Source: AP-15 sp963755435 (GTDB lineage Bacteria > Pseudomonadota > Alphaproteobacteria > ATCC43930 > CGMCC-115725). From it: a DNA stretch of 64,000 nt. The number at the start of each line of letters is the position of its first letter. Within the stretch, counting starts at the first letter, position 1. The stretch lies in contig CAVWJX010000005.1 of assembly GCA_963755435.1 (NCBI GenBank), positions 434,001 to 498,000 on the forward strand, read 5' to 3'. Below the pieces are notes generated by a model. That model was given only the letters and a program-made list of their open reading frames with translations, was not told the origin of the DNA and made no database searches. This document shows, one piece after another, positions 53,722 through 62,207 of this stretch. Position numbers and translations under genes: made by a program.

Positions 53722-54990
53722 GTGCCTACCCAAGACGCCGTGCCAGCCCCGGACGCCGTGTCAGCCCCAGACGCTGTGTCAGCGGCGGACGCCGCGCCGC
53801 TCAAGCGAACGCCGCTCTACCCGCTGCATCGGTCGCTCGGCGCCCGGATGGTGCCGTTCGCCGGCTATGAGATGCCGGTGCAGTACCCGGCCGGCATCCT
53901 GGCCGAGCATTTGCACACCCGCGCCCAGGCCGGGCTGTTCGACGTCTCGCATATGGGCCAGCTGCGGCTGGCCGGCGCCGATCCGGCGGGCGCGCTCGAA
54001 GCGCTGGTTCCGGGCGACATCCGCGCGCTCGGGCCGATGTGCATGCGCTACACCCTGCTGCTCAACGGCCAAGGCGGCATCCTCGACGATCTGATGACGA
54101 CCCGGCTGATGACGACCCGGCTGATGGCGACCCGGCTCGGCGACGGGCTGTTCGTCGTCGTCAACGCCGCGCGCAAGGCCGCCGATCTGGTCCATTTGCG
54201 CGAGCACCTCGGCGCCGCCGCCACCATAGAGCCGCTCGATGAGCGCGCATTGCTGGCGCTGCAAGGGCCGGCCGCCGCCACCGTGCTGACGCGGCTCGGC
54301 GGCGGCATCGCTGGGCTGCCGTTCATGACCGCGGCCGAATTGGTGCTCGACGGCCGGCCGTGCCTCGTCACCCGCTCGGGCTATACCGGCGAGGACGGGT
54401 TCGAGATCTCGCTGGCGGCGGCCGATGCGCCGGCCTTGGCCGAGAGGCTGCTGGCCGAGCCCGAGGTGATGCCGGCCGGCCTCGGCGCCCGCGACACCTT
54501 GCGGCTCGAAGCCGGGCTGTGCCTGTGGGGCCACGATATCGACGAGACGACGACCCCGGTCGAGGCCGACCTTGCCTGGACCATCGGCAAAAGGCGGCGC
54601 GCGGAGGGTGGTTTTCCCGGCGCTGCGGCGATCCTGCGCCAGCTCGCGCAAGGGCCGTCGCGCAAGCGGGTCGGTCTCCGCCCCGACGGCCGCGCCCCGG
54701 CCCGCGAGGGCACACCGATCGCTGATACCGCCGGCAACCCGATCGGCCGGGTCACCAGCGGCGGCTTTGGCCCGTCGCTCGGCGGCCCGATCGCGATGGG
54801 CTATGTCGAGGCCGCCCATGCTGCCGCGGGCGGCGCCCTCGCTCTGCTGGTGCGCGGCTCGGCCCGTCCGGCGCGCGTCGCCCCGCTGCCGTTCGTCCCC
54901 CACCGCTATTACCGCCGCCCCCACCCTAACCCGTCCCCGTCCGCGGGGGAGGGCGGGGTAGGGGCCCGTCGACCGGCGCAAAAGGAATAG
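53722..54990 (+). CDS. gcvT: Glycine cleavage system aminomethyltransferase (T protein)
   Basis: Transfers the aminomethyl carbon to tetrahydrofolate in the glycine-cleavage complex. 422 residues: TPLYPLHRSLGARMVPFAGY, GLFDVSHMGQLRLAG, SGYTGEDGFEISL and RDTLRLEAGLCLWGHDID are characteristic. The GTG start is preferred because GGAGG precedes it by seven bases; a TTG 30 bp upstream is possible. The first 25 residues are a DAVSAP-type tandem repeat, residues about 125-138 are LMTTRLMTTRLMATRL from a 15-bp triplication, and the last 27 residues (HPNPSPSAGEGG) come from a dispersed repeat. Operon gcvT-gcvH-gcvPA-gcvPB. Confidence 0.92.
   Translation: MPTQDAVPAPDAVSAPDAVSAADAAPLKRTPLYPLHRSLGARMVPFAGYEMPVQYPAGILAEHLHTRAQAGLFDVSHMGQLRLAGADPAGALEALVPGDIRALGPMCMRYTLLLNGQGGILDDLMTTRLMTTRLMATRLGDGLFVVVNAARKAADLVHLREHLGAAATIEPLDERALLALQGPAAATVLTRLGGGIAGLPFMTAAELVLDGRPCLVTRSGYTGEDGFEISLAAADAPALAERLLAEPEVMPAGLGARDTLRLEAGLCLWGHDIDETTTPVEADLAWTIGKRRRAEGGFPGAAAILRQLAQGPSRKRVGLRPDGRAPAREGTPIADTAGNPIGRVTSGGFGPSLGGPIAMGYVEAAHAAAGGALALLVRGSARPARVAPLPFVPHRYYRRPHPNPSPSAGEGGVGARRPAQKE
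53734..53787 (+). repeat. In-frame 18-bp tandem repeat at the gcvT 5' end
   Basis: Three consecutive 18-bp units of the type GACGCCGTGTCAGCCCCA encode DAVPAP, DAVSAP and DAVSAA, extending the N-terminus of GcvT ahead of the conserved domain. Confidence 0.8.
54091..54135 (+). repeat. In-frame 15-bp tandem triplication inside gcvT
   Basis: CTGATGACGACCCGG occurs twice exactly and a third time with one change (CTGATGGCGACCCGG). One copy corresponds to the family LMxTRL segment; two are insertions of ten residues. Confidence 0.9.
54913..54966. repeat. Dispersed GC-rich palindromic repeat overlapping the gcvT 3' end
   Basis: CCCCCACCCTAACCCGTCCC followed by GTCCGC and then GGGGGAGGGCGGGGTAGGGG forms an imperfect hairpin of the kind scattered through alphaproteobacterial genomes. 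It lies within the reading frame and gives GcvT the tail HPNPSPSAGEGG. Confidence 0.65.
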
Positions 54991-54993
54991 GCC

Positions 54994-55383
54994 ATGACCG
55001 AGCTTCGCTTCACCAAAGACCATGAATGGGTCCGGCGCGACGGCGACCTGGCGGTCATCGGCATCTCCGACTATGCCCAGTCGCAAATGGGCGACGTCGT
55101 CTATGTCGAATTGCCCGAGATTGGCCGCCAAATCGAGCAGGGCAAGGAGGCGGCGGTGGTCGAATTGGTCAAGGCGGCAAGCGAGGTCTACGCGCCCCTC
55201 TCGGGCGAGGTCGCCGAGATCAACGAGGCCCTCGCCGCCGACCCGGCCAAGGTCAACGCCGACCCGCTTGGCGAAGGCTGGTTCTTCAAGCTGCGCGTCG
55301 CCGACCCCGCCAAACTCGAGACCGAGCTCGATGGGCTGATGGACGAGGCGGCCTATCAGCGCTTTGTCGCGGAGCAGCATTAG
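54994..55383 (+). CDS. gcvH: Glycine cleavage system H protein
   Basis: 129-residue lipoyl carrier that shuttles the methylamine between the P, T and L proteins. It begins MTELRFTKDHEWVRRDGDLA; the lipoyl lysine lies in KEAAVVELVKAASEVYAPLS, and the C-terminus is typical. It lies 3 bp after gcvT and is followed at once by gcvPA. Confidence 0.97.
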   Translation: MTELRFTKDHEWVRRDGDLAVIGISDYAQSQMGDVVYVELPEIGRQIEQGKEAAVVELVKAASEVYAPLSGEVAEINEALAADPAKVNADPLGEGWFFKLRVADPAKLETELDGLMDEAAYQRFVAEQH

Positions 55384-56730
55384 ATGCGCTATCTGCCGCT
55401 GACCCCGCGCGACCGCGGCGAGATGCTGGCAACGATCGGCGTCCCCTCGATCGACGCGCTGTTTGCCGAAGTGCCGCCGGCAGCCCGGCTTAACGAGCTT
55501 CTCGAGCTGCCGCTGGCGCAGGGAGAGTTGGCGGTCGAACGCGCGATCGGGCGGATGGCGTCGCGCAATCTCCCGGCCGGTTCGGCGCCGTTTTTTGTCG
55601 GCGGCGGGGCCTATCGCCACCATGTCCCGGCTGCGGTCGACCACCTGATCCAGCGCGGCGAGTTCCTGACGTCGTACACCCCCTACCAGCCCGAAATCGC
55701 GCAGGGCACCTTGCAGTATCTCTACGAATTCCAGACCCAGATCGCGTTGCTGACCGGCATGGAGGTGGCCAACGCCTCGCTCTATGACGGCGCCACCGCC
55801 GCGGCCGAGGCGGTGATGATGGCCAATCGCGTCACCGGGCGCAAACGGGCGGTACTGTCGGGCGGTCTTCATCCGCATTACCGTGAGGGCTGCGAGACCT
55901 ATGCCCGCTTTGTCGGGTTCGAGCTGGCGGCGCAGCAGCCGGCGCCCGGCGAGGCCGAGGATCTGGCGCCGCTGATCGATGCCAAGACCTCCTGCGTTGT
56001 CGTGCAAAACCCCGATTTCTGGGGCGAATTGCACGATTGGTCGAACCTGGCGCAGGCTTGTCACGACCATGGCGCGCTGCTGATCGTCGTGGTCGCCGAG
56101 ATCGTGTCCTTGGGCGCGATCCGCCCGCCCGGCGCGATGGGCGCCGACATCGTCGCCGCCGAAGGCCAGTCGCTCGGCAATTCGTTGAGTTTCGGCGGAC
56201 CCTATCTCGGCCTCTTCGCCAGCCGCGACAAATTCGTGCGCCAGATGCCGGGCCGCCTCGTCGGCCAGACCGTCGACGCCGACGGCCAGCGCGGCTGGGT
56301 GCTGACGCTCTCGACCCGCGAGCAGCACATCCGGCGCGAGCGGGCGACGAGCAATGTGTGCACCAATTCGGGCCTGTGCGCGCTCGCCTTCACGATCCAT
56401 CTGGCGCTGCTCGGCGAAGCCGGGCTGACCCGTCTGGCGCGGCTCAACCATGCCGCGGCGGTTGCCCTGGCCGAGCGGCTCGAACGCGTGCCCGGGGTGC
56501 GGATCGTCAACCGCAGCTTTTTCAACGAATTCGCGCTGCGCCTGCCATGCCCGGCCGCACCCATGGTCGAGGCGCTGGCGGCGAGGGGGGTGCTCGGCGG
56601 CATCCCGGTCAGCCGGCTTTATCCGGATCGGCCGGAATTGGCCAACCTTATGTTGGTCGCGGCGACCGAGACCGCTACCGAAACCGACATGGACCGGCTG
56701 GCGGTGGGCTTGGCGGAGGTGCTGTCGTGA
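55384..56730 (+). CDS. gcvPA: Glycine dehydrogenase (decarboxylating) subunit 1
   Basis: 448-residue alpha subunit of the two-subunit P protein. MRYLPLTPRDRGEMLATIGV, GAYRHHVPAAVDHLIQRGEF, YTPYQPEIAQGTLQYLYEFQ and GGPYLGLFASRDKFVRQMPG are typical of GcvPA. Together with GcvPB it decarboxylates glycine using PLP carried by the other subunit. It abuts gcvH and overlaps gcvPB by 4 bp. Confidence 0.97.
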   Translation: MRYLPLTPRDRGEMLATIGVPSIDALFAEVPPAARLNELLELPLAQGELAVERAIGRMASRNLPAGSAPFFVGGGAYRHHVPAAVDHLIQRGEFLTSYTPYQPEIAQGTLQYLYEFQTQIALLTGMEVANASLYDGATAAAEAVMMANRVTGRKRAVLSGGLHPHYREGCETYARFVGFELAAQQPAPGEAEDLAPLIDAKTSCVVVQNPDFWGELHDWSNLAQACHDHGALLIVVVAEIVSLGAIRPPGAMGADIVAAEGQSLGNSLSFGGPYLGLFASRDKFVRQMPGRLVGQTVDADGQRGWVLTLSTREQHIRRERATSNVCTNSGLCALAFTIHLALLGEAGLTRLARLNHAAAVALAERLERVPGVRIVNRSFFNEFALRLPCPAAPMVEALAARGVLGGIPVSRLYPDRPELANLMLVAATETATETDMDRLAVGLAEVLS

Positions 56731-58334
56731 ACGATTGGAGCCAGGCGACAAGCGCCCGTCCGCAGGCCGGGTCGGCGACGCCGGCGGCAACCTTCAGCGG
56801 CAATCGCGGCCTGCAGATCGAGGAAAAACTGATCTTCGAGCAGGATTCGGCCGGTCGTTGCGGCGTCGACCTGCCTGAGCCGGCGCCGTTCGCGGCACGC
56901 CTCGGCGGGCTGGAGCGACTAGGTCCGATCGGCCTGCCGGGGCTCAGCGAGCCGCAGGTGGTGCGGCACTTCACGCGGCTGTCGCAAAAGAATTATGCGA
57001 TCGACAGCGGGCTCTATCCGCTCGGCTCGTGCACGATGAAGCACAACCCGAGGCTCAACGAGAAGCTGGCGCGGCTGCCGGGTCTCGCCGACATTCACCC
57101 GCTGCAGCCGCTTTCGACCGTGCCGGGCGCTTTGGAGCTGATCGACACCCTGGCGCATTGGCTCAAGACCCTGACCGGCATGCCGGCGGTGGCCTTGTCA
57201 CCCGGCGCCGGCGCCCATGGCGAGCTGTGCGGCATGATGACGATCCGCGCCGCGCTCGAAGCCCGCGGCGACCCGCGCCGGCGGGTGCTGGTCCCGGAAT
57301 CGGCGCACGGCACCAACCCGGCGACGGCCGCAGCCTGCGGCTACGCCGTCGATCCGATCCCGGCCAATGCGCGCGGCCGGGTCGACCGCGCCGCACTCGA
57401 AGCCAGGCTCGGCCCCGATGTCGCGGCGCTGATGCTGACCAATCCCAACACCTGCGGCCTGTTCGAGGACGAGATTGTCGAGATCGCCGCTGCGGTGCAT
57501 CGCGCCGGCGCGTTTTTCTATTGCGACGGCGCCAATTTCAACGCGATCGTCGGCCGGGTGCGGCCCTCCGATCTCGGCATCGACTGCATGCACCTGAACC
57601 TGCACAAGACGTTTTCGACCCCGCATGGCGGCGGCGGTCCGGGCAGCGGCCCGGTGGTTCTGGCGGCGTCCCTCGCACCCTATGCGCCATTGCCGTGGCT
57701 GGTGCATGGCGAGCGCGGGCTCGGGCTCGTCGAGCACAAAGGTGGCCCGGCAGACCAGGCGATCGGCCGGCTCAAGGGCTTTCACGGCCAGATGGGCATG
57801 TTCGTGCGCGCCCTCGCCTACATGATGAGCCACGGCGCCGACGGGCTGCGGCAGGTGGCCGAGGACGCGGTGCTGAATGCCAACTATCTGCGCGTGCTGC
57901 TCGAAGGCGATCTCAGTCTGTCGTTCCCGGGCCCCTGCATGCACGAGGTGCTGTTCGACGACCGCTTTTTGAAGAACACCCAGATCACCACGCTCGATTT
58001 CGCCAAGGCATTGATCGACGAGGGCTATCACCCGATGACCATGTATTTCCCGCTGGTCGTGCATGGCGCGCTGTTGATCGAGCCGACCGAGACCGAGAGC
58101 AAGGCCGCGCTCGATGAATTCGCCGCGGTGGTCAAGTCTCTCGCCGCCGCCGCCCGCGCCGGCGACGCCGCCCGCTTCCATGCCGCCCCGGTCTTGACCC
58201 CGCGCCGCCGCCTCGACGAAACCTTGGCCGCACGCAAGCCGGTCCTGCGCTGGCGCCCCGAGCCGAGCAGCCTCAGGCTGCAGCGCAGGAGCCTGCCGTC
58301 CTGGGTTCCCGCCTTCGCAGGAATGACAAATTAA
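56727..58334 (+). CDS. gcvPB: Glycine dehydrogenase (decarboxylating) subunit 2
   Basis: 535-residue beta subunit carrying PLP on the lysine of LNLHKTFSTPHGGGGPG. Other signatures are YPLGSCTMKHNPRLNEKLAR, SPGAGAHGELCGMMTIRAAL and PESAHGTNPATAAACGY. The start is GTG in the overlap with gcvPA. The normal C-terminus is followed by RRSLPSWVPAFAGMTN, encoded by a dispersed repeat, so the last 15 or so residues are probably not functional. Confidence 0.96.
   Translation: MNDWSQATSARPQAGSATPAATFSGNRGLQIEEKLIFEQDSAGRCGVDLPEPAPFAARLGGLERLGPIGLPGLSEPQVVRHFTRLSQKNYAIDSGLYPLGSCTMKHNPRLNEKLARLPGLADIHPLQPLSTVPGALELIDTLAHWLKTLTGMPAVALSPGAGAHGELCGMMTIRAALEARGDPRRRVLVPESAHGTNPATAAACGYAVDPIPANARGRVDRAALEARLGPDVAALMLTNPNTCGLFEDEIVEIAAAVHRAGAFFYCDGANFNAIVGRVRPSDLGIDCMHLNLHKTFSTPHGGGGPGSGPVVLAASLAPYAPLPWLVHGERGLGLVEHKGGPADQAIGRLKGFHGQMGMFVRALAYMMSHGADGLRQVAEDAVLNANYLRVLLEGDLSLSFPGPCMHEVLFDDRFLKNTQITTLDFAKALIDEGYHPMTMYFPLVVHGALLIEPTETESKAALDEFAAVVKSLAAAARAGDAARFHAAPVLTPRRRLDETLAARKPVLRWRPEPSSLRLQRRSLPSWVPAFAGMTN
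58285..58334. repeat. Dispersed repeat TTCCCGCCTTCGCAGGAATG at the gcvPB 3' end
   Basis: CTGGGTTCCCGCCTTCGCAG with GGAATGACA resembles the widely scattered alphaproteobacterial element that often codes SWVPAFAGMT when it falls in a frame. It supplies the terminal residues of GcvPB. Confidence 0.65.
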
Positions 58335-58532
58335 GGGCGTCAGCACATTGATCACCCAAGCGCCTCATGGCGACATGCCGTGCTGCGGGAGCGCGTCATA
58401 GGCGATAGAGCGGATGATCTGCCGGCTTCGGTCGGGCGGTTGCGGGCCGACGCCCGAAAAAATCGCGCTTCGGCCAGTACCTGCCGCAGCTTCGAGGTTT
58501 CGGCCAGCCGCGCCAGCGCCGGGCAGGCAGCC

Positions 58533-59378
58533 TCAATGCGACATCAGCACCGGGATTGTCATGCTGGCGAGGATCGTGCGGGTGGTCCCGCCAAGCAGCA
58601 GTTCGCGGGCGCGCGAATGGCCATAGGCGCCGATCACCAGCAGGTCGGCGCCGAGATCGGCGGCGCGCGACAGCAGCACCTCGCCGATTGGAACCCCGGC
58701 GGAAGGGGTGCGCTCGATCTGCGCCTTCACCTGGTGGTGGGCGAGATAGCGGGCGAGGTCGGCGCCGGGCGGGTCGTCACGCCCGTCGGGGCCCGGCTGC
58801 GGGTCGATCGCCAGCACGGTCACCAGATCGGCCGCAGCCAGGATCGGCATCGCGTCGGCAACCGCGCGGGCCGCTTCGCGGCTCGCATCCCAACCGATCA
58901 GCACGCATTTGGACAGCGCCGTGAAATCGCCGGCATAGGGCACCACAAGGATCGGCCGGCCCGAGGCCAGCGCCACCCGCTCCGGGCGCGGGCGGATCAT
59001 TGCCAATTCCTCATTGTCGGGATCGAGCTGGCCGAGAAGTGTCAAGTCGGCGTAGCGCGCATGGCGTGCCGGATCGGCTGCCGAGCCCTGATCGACCGCG
59101 CGCCATTCGCAGGAAATCCCGCGCAGTCGGGCCGTGTTTTCGAATTTCTGGCGCGCCTCCTCAGCCTGCTCCAGCGCGCGCTCCCGCCATTCCCGGTAGA
59201 CCGGCTCGAGGATCGCCAGATCGGCATAGCCGCCGCGGCTCGGCAATTCGGCGCTCGGGATCGGATAGAGTGCCACGAGATGCGCGGCAAAGCGCTCGGC
59301 TATCGTCGCGGCCAGCGCCACCCGGCCCGAGGCGTCGGCGCCGGAGTCGACCACCACCAGAAGGTCCTTATAGGTCAT
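58533..59378 (-). CDS. Two-domain universal stress protein
   Basis: 281-residue protein with two UspA domains. The first starts MTYKDLLVVVDSGADASGRV; the second starts around residue 155 (KCVLIGWDASREAARAVADA). It ends with the ATP-binding motif GAYGHSRARELLLGGTTRTI (G2xG9xG type) and IPVLMSH. Such proteins are induced in stress and may be ATP-dependent. It is monocistronic. Confidence 0.92.
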   Translation of the reverse strand: MTYKDLLVVVDSGADASGRVALAATIAERFAAHLVALYPIPSAELPSRGGYADLAILEPVYREWRERALEQAEEARQKFENTARLRGISCEWRAVDQGSAADPARHARYADLTLLGQLDPDNEELAMIRPRPERVALASGRPILVVPYAGDFTALSKCVLIGWDASREAARAVADAMPILAAADLVTVLAIDPQPGPDGRDDPPGADLARYLAHHQVKAQIERTPSAGVPIGEVLLSRAADLGADLLVIGAYGHSRARELLLGGTTRTILASMTIPVLMSH

Positions 59379-59581
59379 CGCCCGATCTCCTCACCAATGC
59401 CATCCGGCGCCGAATTATGCGGCATCATTGCCCGGCATGCGAAACGGATGCTGCGGCGATGCGCCCCGGTCGGCGCGGCCGCCTCGCCTTCGCCTCCCGC
59501 TGCTTCTTGCCTTTGGCCCCGGCTTGCCTTCGCGCCGGGAATGGTGGAATAGACGAACCCCAGCTGATCGAGGGTCCTTCG

Positions 59582-59968
59582 ATGCGCGCACTTGCTTTCG
59601 CCGGTCTCGTCTGTTGCACGGCGCTGGCCGCCTTGGCCGCCTGCGCCGATAACGCCAGCATGCGCACCCAAAGCTTCGTCGCCGGTCCGAACGGCAGCTT
59701 CACCTACCGCGCCCGCACCAACACGGTCATGACCGAGAACGGCGATGGCGCCGCCGAACAGATCCGCCGCGACTGGCTGGCCCAAACCCTGGCAGCGCGC
59801 GGAATGTGCCGCGCCGGCTACGTCGTCTACCAGCGCCAGCTGGCGATCCCGCCGCAGCGGCTCGCCCTGTCGGCGACCCCGGGAATGATCAGTTCCGGCA
59901 TCTCGCCCGCCCCGCCAACCTATTTCGGCAATGGCGGCGACGTGGTCTATGCCGGGAGCTGCCTGTAG
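59582..59968 (+). CDS. Putative small lipoprotein
   Basis: 128-residue exported protein with a signal ending in the lipobox LAAC (near residue 20). The mature part has no domain I recognise; GMCRAGYVVYQRQLAIPPQR and GNGGDVVYAGSCL include two cysteines that may pair. Divergent from the stress protein and convergent with the cupin gene. Confidence 0.7.
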   Translation: MRALAFAGLVCCTALAALAACADNASMRTQSFVAGPNGSFTYRARTNTVMTENGDGAAEQIRRDWLAQTLAARGMCRAGYVVYQRQLAIPPQRLALSATPGMISSGISPAPPTYFGNGGDVVYAGSCL

Positions 59969-60009
59969 GTTCTGGCGACAGGAGTTGGCAGCAGCGCGTC
60001 GGGCCGGAT

Positions 60010-60546
60010 CTAGCGCCGCGCGGCGGCGCCCCAGGTCTCGATGAGCGGGCCCCGCTTGCCGTGGACCGGATCGGCGGCCGGCAATGGCACCGCGGCGATA
60101 TTGGCCAGCGCCCGCTCGCGCTCGGCGGCCCCGGGGACACGCATGTCGGGACCGTGGCCGCCCGGATAGGCGCCGACGACGAGCAGGTCGGGGCTCGCCC
60201 CCTCGCTCTTGTGCGCGACCCCGGCCGGGATCACGATGACGTCGCCGGCGCGCACCTCGACGATGTGACCGTCCTCGCCCCCGAGACGAACCCGGGCCGA
60301 GCCGGAGACGATGCCGAGCGCCTCATGCGCCGTGCTGTGATAGTGATGGTAGGCATAGATCCCGGCGCGCCAACCCCCGCTCCAGTCGTTGCCGGCGAAC
60401 CGCGCCTCGCAGGCGGCCGCCGCACCGGGGCCGGTGGCGAGCGCGCCGCGATAGACAAGCAGCGGCAGGCGCTGATTGTTGGGAACCTGGCCATCATCGG
60501 TAAACAGGTGCTCCTCGATTGGCTGAGCAGGTTTTGCGATCGTCAT
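60010..60546 (-). CDS. Cupin-domain protein
   Basis: 178-residue protein with a beta-barrel cupin: AYHHYHSTAHEALGIVSGSA and VEVRAGDVIVIPAGVAHKSE carry the two cupin motifs with their metal-binding His and Glu. Annotated relatives are of the YjlB type. Function unknown. It is convergent with the lipoprotein gene and divergent from wecC. Confidence 0.88.
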   Translation of the reverse strand: MTIAKPAQPIEEHLFTDDGQVPNNQRLPLLVYRGALATGPGAAAACEARFAGNDWSGGWRAGIYAYHHYHSTAHEALGIVSGSARVRLGGEDGHIVEVRAGDVIVIPAGVAHKSEGASPDLLVVGAYPGGHGPDMRVPGAAERERALANIAAVPLPAADPVHGKRGPLIETWGAAARR

Positions 60547-60891
60547 CCCTGGTGCCTTTCGCCGGCGGGACGCCGAGGATAGTCCCCAGGGCAGACCCCA
60601 GCCAAGTGAAAACCGCCAAGCGCTCTCAATGACCAGCGCGCAGCACCAAGTTGGCGCGGCGACCTATTTACTTTTGCTAAAGGTTGCGCAACGCCAAGTT
60701 AATAACTGGACTGGTGTTGCCGGGCGCCGTTAACGATGTTCGTCAAGGCAATCCACTTGCCATCGGGGCATCAGTCGGGTAATCATGGGGCTGCTGCAAA
60801 TCGCCGAAGGCGATGGTCCGGGCACACCTGTCGCCCAAACGCCGCATCGGCAAGCCGTCGCATCCAGAGATAATCAGGCGCGCGCTCAGCT
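60547..60891. other. cupin / wecC divergent intergenic region
   Basis: 345 bp without a gene. It contains a lower-GC stretch around 60660-60720 (GCTAAAGGTTGCGCAACGCC) that could hold the wecC promoter, but no sigma or operator motif is clear. Confidence 0.4.
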
Positions 60892-62154
60892 ATGGAGTAC
60901 CCGGTCAAGACCGTTTGCGTCGTCGGCTTGGGCTATATCGGCCTGCCGACGGCGGCAACCCTGGCCAGCCGCGGGATCGAGGTGGTTGGGGTCGACGTGA
61001 ACCCGCGTGTCGTCGCCGCCGTCAACGCCGGCCAGCCCTATTTCCCCGAGCCCGATCTCGATATGCTGCTGCGCGCCGCGACCACCCTCGGCAAGCTGCG
61101 CGCCACCGCCCGGCCGGAGCCCGCCGACGCGTTCGTGATCGCGGTTCCGACCCCGTTCAACGACGACCGCTCGCCCAATCTCGGCTATATCGAGGCGGCG
61201 GCGGACGCGATCGCCCCGGTGCTCGCCTGCGGCAATGTCGTGATCCTCGAATCGACCTCGCCGGTTGGGACGACCGCGCGGCTCGCCGAGCGCCTCGCCC
61301 GGCTGCGCCCCGATCTGCGCTTTCCGCCGGAGCGCCATGCCGAGCCGCTCGACGTGCACGTCGCCCATTGCCCGGAGCGGGTATTGCCGGGGCGCATGGT
61401 CCGCGAGCTGATCGAGAACGACCGGATCATCGGCGGCATGACCGAGGCCTGCGCCGAGCACGCCGAGGCGGTGTACCGGGTGTTTCTGCGGGGTGAGCCC
61501 TACCGCACCGACGCCGCCACCGCCGAGCTGGTCAAGCTCGTCGAAAACGCCTACCGCGACGTCAACATCGCCTTCGCCAACGAATTGTCCGTGGTCTGCG
61601 ACCAGCTCGGGCTCAATGTGTGGCGGGTGATCGAGCTCGCCAACCGTCATCCGCGTGTCGCAATCCTGCAGCCCGGAGCCGGCGTCGGTGGCCACTGCAT
61701 CGCGGTCGACCCCTGGTTCATCGTCTCGTCCGCGCCGGAGCACACCCGGCTGATCCGCACCGCGCGCGAGGTCAACGACGCCAAGCCCGGTTTCGTCGTG
61801 TCGCAGATCCGCGAACGGGCCGAGCGCTTCAAGCACCCGGTCGTGGCCTGCCTCGGGTTGACTTACAAGCCCGATGTCGACGACGTGCGCGAGAGCCCGG
61901 CGATCGCGATCGTGGCCGAACTGGCGCGCGGTGGGCATGAGCGCATCCTCGTTGCCGATCCGAATTTGCGCGCGCTGCCGCCGCCGCTGGCCGAGCTGAA
62001 CGGCATCGCGCTGTGCGACACGATCGAAGCGGTTCGCGCCGCCGACATCGTCGCGGTCCTGGTCGCCCATTCGCCGTTTCGCCGCATCCCGCGCGAGGAG
62101 CTGATGCGTCGCGTCGTGATCGATGCGACCGGGCTCACCCATGTGGCGGGCTGA
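60892..62154 (+). CDS. wecC: UDP-N-acetyl-D-mannosamine dehydrogenase
   Basis: 420-residue NAD-dependent dehydrogenase that oxidises UDP-ManNAc twice to UDP-ManNAcA, a precursor of surface polysaccharide. The NAD site is GLGYIGLPTAATLASRG (about residues 11-27). The middle domain has VENAYRDVNIAFANEL, and the catalytic Cys lies in GAGVGGHCIAVDPWF. It is followed 53 bp later by wecB, which makes its substrate, so the pair is a complete branch. Confidence 0.95.
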   Translation: MEYPVKTVCVVGLGYIGLPTAATLASRGIEVVGVDVNPRVVAAVNAGQPYFPEPDLDMLLRAATTLGKLRATARPEPADAFVIAVPTPFNDDRSPNLGYIEAAADAIAPVLACGNVVILESTSPVGTTARLAERLARLRPDLRFPPERHAEPLDVHVAHCPERVLPGRMVRELIENDRIIGGMTEACAEHAEAVYRVFLRGEPYRTDAATAELVKLVENAYRDVNIAFANELSVVCDQLGLNVWRVIELANRHPRVAILQPGAGVGGHCIAVDPWFIVSSAPEHTRLIRTAREVNDAKPGFVVSQIRERAERFKHPVVACLGLTYKPDVDDVRESPAIAIVAELARGGHERILVADPNLRALPPPLAELNGIALCDTIEAVRAADIVAVLVAHSPFRRIPREELMRRVVIDATGLTHVAG

Positions 62155-62207
62155 TGTGCCGGGCTGAGGCGCGGATAAGCCGAGGCACCGACAGGACCAA
62201 AGCGCCA

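Noticed and set aside
53779..56790. 1003-residue minus-strand frame across gcvT-gcvH-gcvPA
   Set aside because: High-GC antisense shadow of three certain genes, rich in Arg/Ala/Gly without any domain.
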